NCBI GenBank assembly: GCA_947624725.1
Contig: CANQLP010000003.1
Coordinates: 1-64,000, forward strand
Reading direction: 5' to 3'
DNA length: 64,000 bases
Origin: an uncultured Clostridia bacterium
GTDB lineage: Bacteria > Bacillota_A > Clostridia > TANB77 > CAG-508
Part shown: positions 29,075 to 37,797 of the stretch, in pieces
Layout: the number at the start of each line of letters is the position of its first letter
Position numbering within the stretch: position 1 is the stretch's first letter
Position numbers and translations under genes: made by a program
Notes under the pieces: model-generated
Told to the model about the DNA's origin: nothing
What the model saw: the letters and a program-made list of their open reading frames with translations, nothing else
Database searches by the model: none

Positions 29075-29852
29075 TTAAATCTCCACTATGTTTGAATCAA
29101 ACACAGGTCCTGCCTTACAAACATGTGTATAAACCAAATTTTCTCCTGCATTTACTTTAACTGCGCAGCCTAAACATACTCCGATTCCACAACCCATTCT
29201 TTCTTCTAAAGAAATCTGACATGGTATATTTGCTTCTTTTGCAAATTCTTGAACAGCTTTAAGCATTGGAAGTGGACCACAAGCATATATGCAATCTGGT
29301 GCATCTTTTTTTGCATCTTCTTTTAAGAAATTAATTGCAAATCCTTTTTCTCCATATGTTCCGATCATCAGTTGTAAGTACAAATTTATCTGAAACTTTT
29401 TTATATTCATCTTCTAAAACTACAAAGTCTTTGCTTCTAAATCCTAAATACATATTAATTTTTGCTGTATTTTTAGCACATTTTGCAAGTTCATATAAAG
29501 GGAATATTCCAATTCCTCCACCTATTATGGCAATATTTTTTTTGCCTTCAAAGTTAAATGAGCCTTGTCCTAAAGGTCCTAATATATCAATGTCCTCTCC
29601 GACTTCTCTTTGACTTAAGATTTCAGTTCCTTTTCCTTTTACTTGAAATACAAACTCTATTATATTTCCCTCTATATTATAAATACTTATTGGCCTTCTA
29701 AGTAATGGCTCTATTTCGTCTTTAACTCTTATTTCTAGGAATTGTCCAGGAAGTGCTTTTTTTGCAATTTCTTCCGCTTCTACTGAAAACTTGTAAATGT
29801 CTTTATTTAATTTATCCTTTTTTATTAATTTACATTTAGAATGTATTGGCAT
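29075..29852 (-). CDS. pyrK: dihydroorotate dehydrogenase electron-transfer subunit (one CGG site)
   Basis: 258 residues after one shift. An FAD-binding ferredoxin-reductase module (LLRRPISIYNIEG; GGGIGIFPLYELAKC) joins through CGG 29361-29363 (LTTDDGTYGEKGFAINFL) to the NAD-binding end. The C-terminus has the [2Fe-2S] cysteines (CGIGVCLGCAVKV and HVCKAGPVF). Without the shift the protein loses the whole cluster domain. Fifteen bases downstream of pyrF, as expected in this operon. Confidence 0.94.
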
Positions 29853-29866
29853 TATATTTTCCTCCC

Positions 29867-30794
29867 TTATTTTTTTAAATTTGAATTAATTTCATCTCTC
29901 ATTCTTATTGCTTCTTCACGAGTAGCTTTTGCATAATCTTCTTCTTTAAATTTATCTTTCCACATTTCAGATTTATAAGCACAAATTAAACTTCTTGAAG
30001 CATTTACTATTCCTCCGAAGTCCTTCTTTATCAAAACCAAGTGCGATATCTTCTGCTTTTCCTCCTTGTGCACCATATCCCGGAATTAAGAAATATGAAT
30101 GTGGCATAATTTTTCTTAATTCTTCAAGTTGCTCTGGATAAGTTGCTCCAACAACTGAACCTATGCAGTTATATCCATATTTACAACTTAAGTCTTTTCC
30201 CCATTCATTTATAAGTTTTGCAACTTTTATATATATTTTATCTCCATCTTTTGTTTCTAAATCTTGTAATTCTCCTGATGATTTGTTTGAAGTTTTAACA
30301 AGTACAAATACACCTTTTCCATATTTTACAGAGTCATCTATAAAAGGTTTAATTCCATCTATTCCAAGATATGGATTGATTGTTACAAAATCTACATCAT
30401 ATATTGGATATTCATTTTCTCCTATAGTTGTTTGTCCTATTGCAGCACTAGAATAAGCTGCTGCAGTAGTTCCTATATCTCCTCTTTTCATATCTGCTAT
30501 AACTAACATTTGCTTTTCTTTAGCATATTTGCAAGTTTCTTCAAAAGCTTTAATACCTGAAGTGCCTAGCATTTCATAAAATGCGATTTGTGGTTTTACT
30601 GCTGGGATTATATCGCATACAGCATCAATTAAATTTTTATTAAATTCAATTACTGCACTTGCTGCTCCTTCTAAAGTTTTTGGATATTTATTTTTTACAC
30701 AGTCAGGTATCATCTCATACCTTGGATCTAACCCTATAACCGTTGGATTGTTTTTTTCTCTAATTTTTTCTATTAATCTATCAATTGCACTCAT
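29867..30794 (-). CDS. pyrF: orotidine 5'-phosphate decarboxylase (one CGG site)
   Basis: 308 residues. ATG 30794 gives MSAIDRLIEKI and the substrate motif VIGLDPRYE. The catalytic region IADMKRGDIGTT holds the Asp-Lys pair. IPGYGAQGG is the phosphate loop. CGG 30015-30017 gives GFDKEGLGGIVNASRSLICAY and then a helix to the stop at 29867. Long-form PyrF as in Clostridia and mycobacteria. The unshifted frame would end a few residues after the site. Confidence 0.94.
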
Positions 30795-30819
30795 TGTTTC
30801 CTTCCTTTCTTTTTTATTT

Positions 30820-32095
30820 TTAATCTGCATAAACCACATTTCCATTAACAATAGTAAACTTCACTTTTCCTTTTAATCTTTTTCCTATAAAAGGAGTATT
30901 TTTAGACTTAGACACAATCATATCTTTTGTATAAATATATTCTTCATTAGGATTAAATATTGTAATATCTGCAACTGCTCCTTGTTTTATTTCTCCTTTA
31001 TCAAGTCCCAATAATTTAGCTGGGTTATATGACATAAGCCTTACCATATCTAATAAACTAATATATTTCTTATCTACTAACGCTGTAATTGTTGCAGCAA
31101 GTGCTGTTTCAAATCCTATTATTCCATTTGGTGTTTTACTAAGCTCTTTACTTTTTTCCTCTTCGGTGTGTGGTGCATGGTCTGTTATAATTGCATCAAT
31201 TGTTCCATCTTGCAATCCTTTAATTATTGCCTCTCTATCTTTGTCTGTTCTTAATGGTGGGTTCATTTTAGCATTTGCTCCACTTACTAATACTTCATCT
31301 TGTGTAAAGAAATAGTAATGAGGGCAAGTTTCGCACGTTACTTTAACTCCACGTTTTTTTGCATCTCTTATCATATTAACTGATGTAGATGTGCTTATAT
31401 GACATATATGTGTATGTAGGTTATTTGTCTCTGCAATTACTATGTCACGAGAAGCCATTATTTCTTCTGCTTCTGGTAATACACCTTGAACTCCAAGTTT
31501 TTCTGCAACTTCTCCTGCATTTATTGCTCCTGCAGATACTGATTTTTCTTCACAATGCTCTGATACAAATTTTCCATATTTATTTACTTCTATCATTGCT
31601 TCTCTTATCATTCTTGCATTTTCAACAGGCATACCATCATCTGAAAAGGCTATCGCTCCTGCATCTATTAATTCTTTAAAATTAACAAGTTCTTCTCCTT
31701 TTTCTCCTTTTGTTACACTTGCAAATGGTAGTATATTGCATAAATTTACTTCTTTTCCTTTCTGAATTATCCATTTTAGTGTTTCTGCATTATCTGGTGT
31801 AGGTTTTGTATTTGGCATAGGACATACTGTTGTAAATCCACCTTTTACTGCACTTCTAGAACCTGTTTCTATTGTTTCTTTATGTTCTCCACCTGGTTCT
31901 CTTAAGTGACAATGCATATCAATCATTCCTGGCATTATAAAAAGGTCTGTACAATCAAGTTCTCTATCTACTGTATCCGTAATGTTTTTTTCAATTTTAG
32001 TAATCTTCCCGATTTTCTATTTTTACATCCAATTTTTCGTTTGTATTACTTGCATAGTCTAACACTGTACCATTTTTTAGCAATATACTTTCCAT
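30820..32095 (-). CDS. pyrC: dihydroorotase (one CGG site)
   Basis: 424 residues. ATG 32095; the N-terminal beta part (MESILLKNGTVLDY) reads through CGG 32009-32011 (KIENGKITKIEKN) into the metal-binding motif DMHCHLREPG. DDGMPVENA and ITDHAPHTEEEK carry further metal and catalytic residues, and FNPNEEYIYTKDMI is the C-terminal strand. Without the shift the protein would lack its first strands, or start internally at a Met just before DMHCHLREPG. First gene of pyrC-F-K-D. Confidence 0.93.
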
Positions 32096-32302
32096 AAAAC
32101 CCTCCTCATTTTCTTATATTTTGTTTAATAATATCATGTATCCGTAGATTTTTCAAGTGGTACATTTAAGATTTTTTTGACCTTTTCTATTGACTTTACT
32201 TCATTTTTTTTATATTATATTGTTGATAATTTATAATTTTCTGTTTGGCTTACAAATATAGAAAATTTATACTAATATTTTTTTAAGAAATGAGGTAATA
32301 AT

Positions 32303-33160
32303 ATGAACAATTTAGTATCGTATTTATTTAAAACAAATGCATTTAAGGTTTGTCCAGAAAATAAACCTTTTTGGTATACATCAGGAAAAATAGGTCCTTA
32401 TTTTATTAATACACATTTTCTTTACGGAAGTGAGGAAAGCGCAGTTGAGTTCTTAAAATATATTGATATTGAAAAGGATAATAAATTAGAAGTATCTAAA
32501 AAAATACTTGAGAAATGTCTTAAACAATATAATGAAAATGAAATTTATAAATATGTAATTGACCAAATAGTTGATTTCGTAAAATCTCACATTAATGTTG
32601 ATGAAATTGATTACGTTTCAGGTGGAGAAAGAAGAGATTGGTTTTTTGCAAATATTGTAGCATATTTTTTGAAGAAGCCTTTTATCACAGTTTTTAAAGA
32701 TTTATCTTGTACAGTTACAAATGCTGAATTTACAGAAACAGTAGAAACAAAAAATTTAGCTGGTAAAAAAGTTTTACATGTTGCTGACCTTGTAACAATG
32801 GCTTCAAGCTATGTTCGTGCTTGGATTCCAGCTGTACAATCACTTGGTGCAGAAATTGTTTGGAGCGTAGTCGTTGTAGACAGAATGCAAGGTGGAAATG
32901 AAAGACTTAACTCTCTTGGAATTAAAGCTTATTCTCTTGTTCAAATTGCTCCTGAAATGTTCGAGCAAGCATTAAATATGGGAATTATAACTGAAGATCA
33001 ATGCAAAATGCTAAATAAATTCTTTGAAAATCCAGATGGAACTATGAAACAATTTTTAATAGACCATCCTGAATTTTTAGAAAATTCTCTAAAGGCTGAT
33101 GAGAAAACAATAGTTAGAGCAAGACTTTGCATTGAAGGAAATTTATATGGATTAAATTAA
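32303..33160 (+). CDS. orotate phosphoribosyltransferase-like protein
   Basis: 285 residues. ATG 32303 after GAGGT, divergent from the pyr operon (207-base gap). The start LVSYLFKTNAFKVCPENKPFWYTSGKIGPYF resembles PyrE. The PRPP loop normally reads DDVxTxG, but here it is ADLVTMASS, so PRPP binding may be altered. It ends with VRARLCIEGNLYGLN. Its position beside pyrC supports a role in pyrimidine metabolism. I keep the symbol blank because of the loop. Confidence 0.72.
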   Translation: MNNLVSYLFKTNAFKVCPENKPFWYTSGKIGPYFINTHFLYGSEESAVEFLKYIDIEKDNKLEVSKKILEKCLKQYNENEIYKYVIDQIVDFVKSHINVDEIDYVSGGERRDWFFANIVAYFLKKPFITVFKDLSCTVTNAEFTETVETKNLAGKKVLHVADLVTMASSYVRAWIPAVQSLGAEIVWSVVVVDRMQGGNERLNSLGIKAYSLVQIAPEMFEQALNMGIITEDQCKMLNKFFENPDGTMKQFLIDHPEFLENSLKADEKTIVRARLCIEGNLYGLN

Positions 33161-33163
33161 AAA

Positions 33164-33204
33164 ATAAAATGAGTTCCTTAAATTTTAAGGAACTCATTTT
33201 ATTT
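33164..33204. terminator. bidirectional terminator
   Basis: AAAATGAGTTCCTTAAA and TTTAAGGAACTCATTTT form a near-perfect palindrome between the convergent PyrE-like and HtrA genes; it overlaps the htrA stop. Confidence 0.9.
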
Positions 33205-34333
33205 TTTCCCTAGTTCTATTTCTACATCAAATTTTCTTCTATTTCTTTCAATACTTAATTTTACTGTGTCTCCTACATTTTTTGTATAAATATATTTTCT
33301 TAAGTCGCTCATTTTATTTAATTCTACATTGTCAATTTTTGTGATTATATCTCCTTCAAGTACACCTTTTCCATATGATGCTCCATCTTTTTTCACTGAG
33401 ACTACATATATTCCTTTATCTATTTTTAAATTTTCATCTAAATATTCTACAACTTCTTTATCATATGCATATATCCCGATTGAACTTTCAGTAAAACTTC
33501 CTGTACTTTTTATTTTCTCAATAATTGGTTTTACAATATTTATTGGAATTGCAAATCCTATTCCTTCTGCATTTTCTATTTTTACTGTATTTATTCCAAT
33601 TACTTCTCCTCTTTCATTTATAAGAGGTCCTCCACTATTTCCATTATTTATCCCTGCATCTGTTTGTATCAAATCTTCCATGTATGAATAATTTTCATTT
33701 TCATTTAATTTAATAGTTCTATTAACTGCACTTATAATTCCTGATGTGACTGTCCTTTCAAAATCTAATCCTATTGGATTTCCTATTGCATACACATTAT
33801 TTCCAATTTTTGCTTTATCAGAATCACCAATAATTGCCTCATTTAAGCCTACCTTTTCAATTTTTATTATTGCAAGGTCTATATCGCTATCAGCCCATAT
33901 TACACTACCCTCATACTGTTTTTCTTTTTCTGAAATATTTATATAACATTTGCTATATTTATCTCCACTTACATGTTGATTCGTAAGAATATATCCTTCT
34001 TCTGAAATAATTATTCCACTTCCTAAATGAAGCGTTTTTGCAGAATTTATATTAAATATACCTGTATCATTTTTGGTTATTTTAGATATCCCGAACTACG
34101 CTTTTAGATGCATTTTCTAAAATATCACTAATATTATAAGTGTTTTCATTTTGACTCTCTATTATCTGTGTTGTCCTTTCTGCTTTATAGCCTTCATCCT
34201 TTGTAACATCTATATTTATGTACATATCATATAAAATGATACTTGCTGTTGCAATTACAAATACAAAAATTATTTCTCCTAAAATTATTGTAATTAAGTT
34301 TTCTTTTTTATTTTTTTCTTTGTATCTTGCCAA
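33199..34333 (-). CDS. HtrA/DegP-type serine protease (one CGG site)
   Basis: 377 residues. TTG 34333 follows GGAAGGGAAAG and seems the better start (a GTG lies at 34363). N-terminal membrane helix (IILGEIIFVFVIATASIIL). CGG 34091-34093 gives SVVGISKITKNDTG. The trypsin-like triad is His in TNQHVSGD, Asp in DIDLAIIKI and Ser in GNSGGPLI. A PDZ domain (GDIITKIDNVELNKMSDL) ends the protein. It degrades or holds misfolded proteins outside the membrane. Everything containing the triad lies after the frameshift. Confidence 0.93.
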
Positions 34334-34487
34334 AATCTTTCCCTTCCTTTTTTTTAATATCACATGTATTTAGATGCAAGCAGTTATTTGCAAACTTGCT
34401 TGCATATTTTAATTTATATCTAATAGATTATTCCCAACTTTAAAAATATATATGCATTTTATTATGCCTAATGTTTAAAGGCTTTGA

Positions 34488-34516
34488 TTGACAATTTACA
34501 TAAAATGGGATATAAT
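34488..34516 (+). promoter_or_regulatory. promoter of the IF-1-like cassette
   Basis: TTGACA (34488-34493), 17-base spacer, TATAAT (34511-34516), both perfect. About 15 bases downstream is a hairpin (TTTTCACTTAAG/CTTAAGTGAAAA, 34541-34567) in the 5' leader. Confidence 0.85.
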
Positions 34517-34601
34517 AATATATAAGCATTCAGTGCTTTTTCACTTAAGTTTTTTCTTAAGTGAAAAAAAGAAAAGGGGCAAATCTAAAGAAAGGAGAAA
34601 T

Positions 34602-34820
34602 ATGTCAAGAAAAGATGTAATAAGAACAGAGGGAGTAATTGTTGAGAAGTTGCCAACTGCACAATTTAAAGTTCGGCTAAGCAACGGACGCACAATACTC
34701 ACAACTTTTGCTTACCTCAATCGTATGGGTTACTTAACATTATTGCCTGGAGACAATGTTATAGTTGAAATTCCAAAGCACAATCTGTCAAAAGGCACAA
34801 TCGTAGGAAAAGCTAACTAG
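34602..34820 (+). CDS. translation initiation factor IF-1 paralogue (cassette using CGG as arginine)
   Basis: 72 residues, same as IF-1. ATG 34602 after AAAGGAG. The OB fold is clear: KDVIRTEGVIVEKLPTAQF, RLSNGRTIL, LPGDNVIVEI. Some IF-1 signature residues (the KMR turn) are changed. CGG 34674-34676 falls in FKVRLSNG and must be read in frame as Arg; a shift would hit a stop two codons later. Codon use is unlike the neighbours. Co-transcribed with the next gene 14 bases downstream. It may be a second or phage-borne initiation factor. Confidence 0.8.
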   Translation: MSRKDVIRTEGVIVEKLPTAQFKVRLSNGRTILTTFAYLNRMGYLTLLPGDNVIVEIPKHNLSKGTIVGKAN

Positions 34821-34834
34821 AAAGGAGAAAAATC

Positions 34835-35608
34835 ATGGCAAATTGGGTACGGATTGTTGATGTTTTGAAGGATCCGAAAAAGTATGGAGATTTTCATAAT
34901 AAATACATCTCCTATACTTTTTCAGGAGGAGTTTTAAGTTTTTCTGCTGATGTAACTGGTTGGCCTTTGGAACAGGTAATTGAGGCTGAGAAAGATCTTG
35001 AGTGGCATCCTTTTATGGATGGTCCATCTCCTTGCCTCATTAGTTCTTCCACGAAAGCCACTATCGGGCTGGAAGGGAAAACATCCTTTGATAAAGGTCC
35101 GCGTATTTTAAAGGACATTGCTCACTTGTACACAAGTGAGCAGCCCTATGTACTCTCGGTATCTCCCTTAAGCGTTACAATCTTTCGGGAGTTACCTGAT
35201 AGCTTAAGGAACTGCAGTTCGTGGCTTGCCAATAGTGTGCAGTGTACAGACTACACAATTGGGTATGGAATGTATTTCACAGATGGAGGTAAAGAGCAAA
35301 ATACTTGCTTTGAGCTTTCAAAGAACTGCAACCATGAAATGCGACAAGTAGTATATCTCCACCCTCGCACGATGGTAGAGATTGGCAATCCTGATAGGGA
35401 TGGAAGCTCTCCAGAAAAGGCACTTAGGCTGTCGATAATCCTGGATGATGAGCCTCTTCTTCCTAAAGATGCAGCATCATCTGATAAAAAGTCTGAATTA
35501 AAAAATCTTACGCTTTCTTCAGATGATTTGCTGCGAATCAGGACCTGTGCACAAACTATCTTAGATTGTGCAGAAGAATTTATTAAGTTCCTTGACAACT
35601 ATTCATAA
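34835..35608 (+). CDS. hypothetical protein (257 aa), partner of the IF-1-like gene
   Basis: ATG 34835 after AAAGGAG. Soluble, mixed fold, several Cys, no known motif. CGG codons at 34850-34852 (NWVRIVDV) and 35186-35188 (VTIFRELPD) lie in frame and must be Arg, because shifting ends the frame soon. It uses CGT, CGC, CGA, CGG and AGG, whereas host genes use mostly AGA. Same cassette and promoter as the IF-1 paralogue. No function can be given. Confidence 0.7.
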   Translation: MANWVRIVDVLKDPKKYGDFHNKYISYTFSGGVLSFSADVTGWPLEQVIEAEKDLEWHPFMDGPSPCLISSSTKATIGLEGKTSFDKGPRILKDIAHLYTSEQPYVLSVSPLSVTIFRELPDSLRNCSSWLANSVQCTDYTIGYGMYFTDGGKEQNTCFELSKNCNHEMRQVVYLHPRTMVEIGNPDRDGSSPEKALRLSIILDDEPLLPKDAASSDKKSELKNLTLSSDDLLRIRTCAQTILDCAEEFIKFLDNYS

Positions 35609-35619
35609 TTTGCCCCTTT

Positions 35620-35692
35620 TAAAAAGAGCAAAAGTTTTTCTTTGCTCTTTCCCCTCTGCATTTAGAAATATTTGCAGAGGGGTTTTTATTTA
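35620..35692 (+). terminator. tandem terminators of the cassette
   Basis: Two hairpins: AAAGAGCAAA/TTTGCTCTTT, then CCCCTCTGCA/TGCAGAGGGG followed by T-run. Confidence 0.85.
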
Positions 35693-35702
35693 TTATTAAA
35701 AA

Positions 35703-35748
35703 ACACACCTCGAAATATTAGATTTTTCTAATATCCGAGGTATATCTT
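35703..35748 (-). terminator. terminator after the histidine kinase
   Basis: ACCTCG-AATATTAGA with TCTAATAT-CGAGGT, T-run on the minus strand. Confidence 0.75.
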
Positions 35749-35759
35749 AAAATATGTTT

Positions 35760-37778
35760 TTATTTATTTTCTGTTTCTGTCTGAGCTTTTTTGCATGGTA
35801 TTGATATTGTAAATGTCGTTCCTTCTCCTTCTTTTGATTCAAAAGTTATATCTCCATTAAATTTAGCTTTAATATTTGAATAAGACATATATAATCCAAG
35901 TCCTGTTCCATTCTTTCCTTTTGTGGTTATCATTTCTTTAAATAATTTCTTTTGTACATCTTTTTTCATTCCACAACCATAGTCACGAATACTAAAGTTT
36001 ATATTTCCATCACTTTCAGTAACTGTAAAGTCTATTACATTATCTGGTTTTCCATTATATGATTGTATTGCATTTGAAATTAAGTTATCTATTACTTGTA
36101 CTAAAGCATTTATGTTTCCATACATTGTAAATTCTTTATCAACTTCTAAATTATATCTTAATTCTACAAGGAAGTGCTTTAATTCATGTTTCATTAATAT
36201 CGATACACGATTTAAAAGTTCATCAACTGTGAAGCTTTGGATATTTTCGCTTGATGATACTGCTTGTCCTTTTACTGCTGTAATTACATCTGACATATAT
36301 GATATATGTGTTTTTACTTTATCTACCCATTCTTGCATATCCTTTGCAATTGCATGATGATCATCATTTGTAACCTCTGAATCTCCAATAGATATATCGT
36401 ATTCTTTAATTAAATCTGTTAAAGCCTCTGTTGCTCCAGCAATTGACATTATTGGAGTTTTCAAGTTATGAGCTATTCCTCCAATTAATTGTCCTATTGA
36501 TGCAAAACGCTCTCTTTCCATTAGCATTTGTTGATTATTATGTATTTGTTCAATATTATTTTTTGTTAAGTTTTGAATTTTATTAAATTCAACCGTAAGT
36601 TCTCCAAGTTCATCATTAGAGATTATTGGTATTCTTTTAAATTCTTCATTGTTTTTAGTATTTATTTCGTTTAAACCATTTACAATTATTCTTATTTGGC
36701 TTGCAAGGGATTCTGAATAATATAATACTAGTAATGATATTACACCAAATAGAATTATAAATGTTATAACTATATAATTTAAGGCGTTTCCTCCATCAAT
36801 TGGATAATGTATTCCTATTATATAATTTTGATTATTGACAATTATATGCTTTATATATCCTTGTGTATTTACTGCATAATGTTCATATGCCCTTCCATCA
36901 TTTGCATCTGACAATTCAAAAATGTATTTTTGGAAGAAATCTGTTAGCTCTACACCATTTGATGTTCTTATATTTCTATTTTGGTCTATTATAAAATATG
37001 TATCTGCTTTACTTAGGTATTCTAATTTATTCATTTTGTCTAGCACTTCTTTTTCTGTATATGATACATTTTCATCAAAAGTATAATCTAATTCCTGTTT
37101 ATAATATCTATATATATCATTTCCTCTTACATTAATTAACCTAGAATAAGATACTACAGCTGTGAAGAATAAGCCTGCTATTAATAATGGTATTAATAAT
37201 AGCATCATATCATTAGATAGGCTTGAATGTTTTTTTATTAAGTTATTGTCTTTAAATGTTTTTAGTAGAATTGTCTTAAACATATTTGTAGAAAATACAT
37301 AAGATATAGTTGCATTGAATGTAAATATAGAAACTAAAAGAATTGCAACTGTTATTCCTGATGTTTCTACTTCATGTTTTACAATTGGCATTCCAAGCCC
37401 CACAGTAACTGCAAGGAAAGGTATGATAATTTGCAATAAATAGAATTTTCTAGGTGCAGTAAGCAAAGTATATCTTACATCTTCTGAAGTATATTTAGTA
37501 TCTCCATGTCTTTCCCAATAAGCAATTTTTCTAAATAACACAAATCTCTGAAATAGTATACATACTGTTACAACAAACAAATAAATTGCAAAAAATTGTT
37601 GTGTATATGTTAATCCTCCATACTCAATTTGGAATGCAGTGTCTACTGTTCCTGGTGGATAATTTAATATTTTGTACATAAATGGATATAATATCCATAC
37701 ACATATTGAGAATGTCATAAAATATGATAAGATAACTTTTTGGTAAATGTATAGTCCTTTCTTTTTCTTCTCCTTCAT
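35760..37778 (-). CDS. membrane sensor histidine kinase
   Basis: 672 residues. At least seven hydrophobic segments in the first half (for example VILSYFMTFSICVWILYPF; YIVITFIILFGVISLLVLYY), with an extracytoplasmic sensing part around 215-330 (DENVSYTEKEVLDKM). A HAMP-like linker follows, then the H-box IGGIAHNLKTPIM, N-box NLISNAIQSY, G1 DYGCGM and G2 GTGLGLYMSY. No response regulator lies next to it. Twenty bases from the NRPS stop on the same strand, so they may share regulation. No in-frame CGG in 672 codons. Confidence 0.88.
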   Translation of the reverse strand: MKEKKKKGLYIYQKVILSYFMTFSICVWILYPFMYKILNYPPGTVDTAFQIEYGGLTYTQQFFAIYLFVVTVCILFQRFVLFRKIAYWERHGDTKYTSEDVRYTLLTAPRKFYLLQIIIPFLAVTVGLGMPIVKHEVETSGITVAILLVSIFTFNATISYVFSTNMFKTILLKTFKDNNLIKKHSSLSNDMMLLLIPLLIAGLFFTAVVSYSRLINVRGNDIYRYYKQELDYTFDENVSYTEKEVLDKMNKLEYLSKADTYFIIDQNRNIRTSNGVELTDFFQKYIFELSDANDGRAYEHYAVNTQGYIKHIIVNNQNYIIGIHYPIDGGNALNYIVITFIILFGVISLLVLYYSESLASQIRIIVNGLNEINTKNNEEFKRIPIISNDELGELTVEFNKIQNLTKNNIEQIHNNQQMLMERERFASIGQLIGGIAHNLKTPIMSIAGATEALTDLIKEYDISIGDSEVTNDDHHAIAKDMQEWVDKVKTHISYMSDVITAVKGQAVSSSENIQSFTVDELLNRVSILMKHELKHFLVELRYNLEVDKEFTMYGNINALVQVIDNLISNAIQSYNGKPDNVIDFTVTESDGNINFSIRDYGCGMKKDVQKKLFKEMITTKGKNGTGLGLYMSYSNIKAKFNGDITFESKEGEGTTFTISIPCKKAQTETENK

Positions 37779-37797
37779 TTGTTCCTCCTTATATAAC

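Noticed and set aside
32096..32302. PyrR-binding attenuator or riboswitch upstream of the pyr operon
   Set aside because: No convincing anti-terminator/terminator pair or PyrR loop was recognised in the gap.
34541..34567. Terminator upstream of the IF-1-like gene
   Set aside because: The hairpin is followed by A, not T, on the plus strand, so it is more likely a leader structure.
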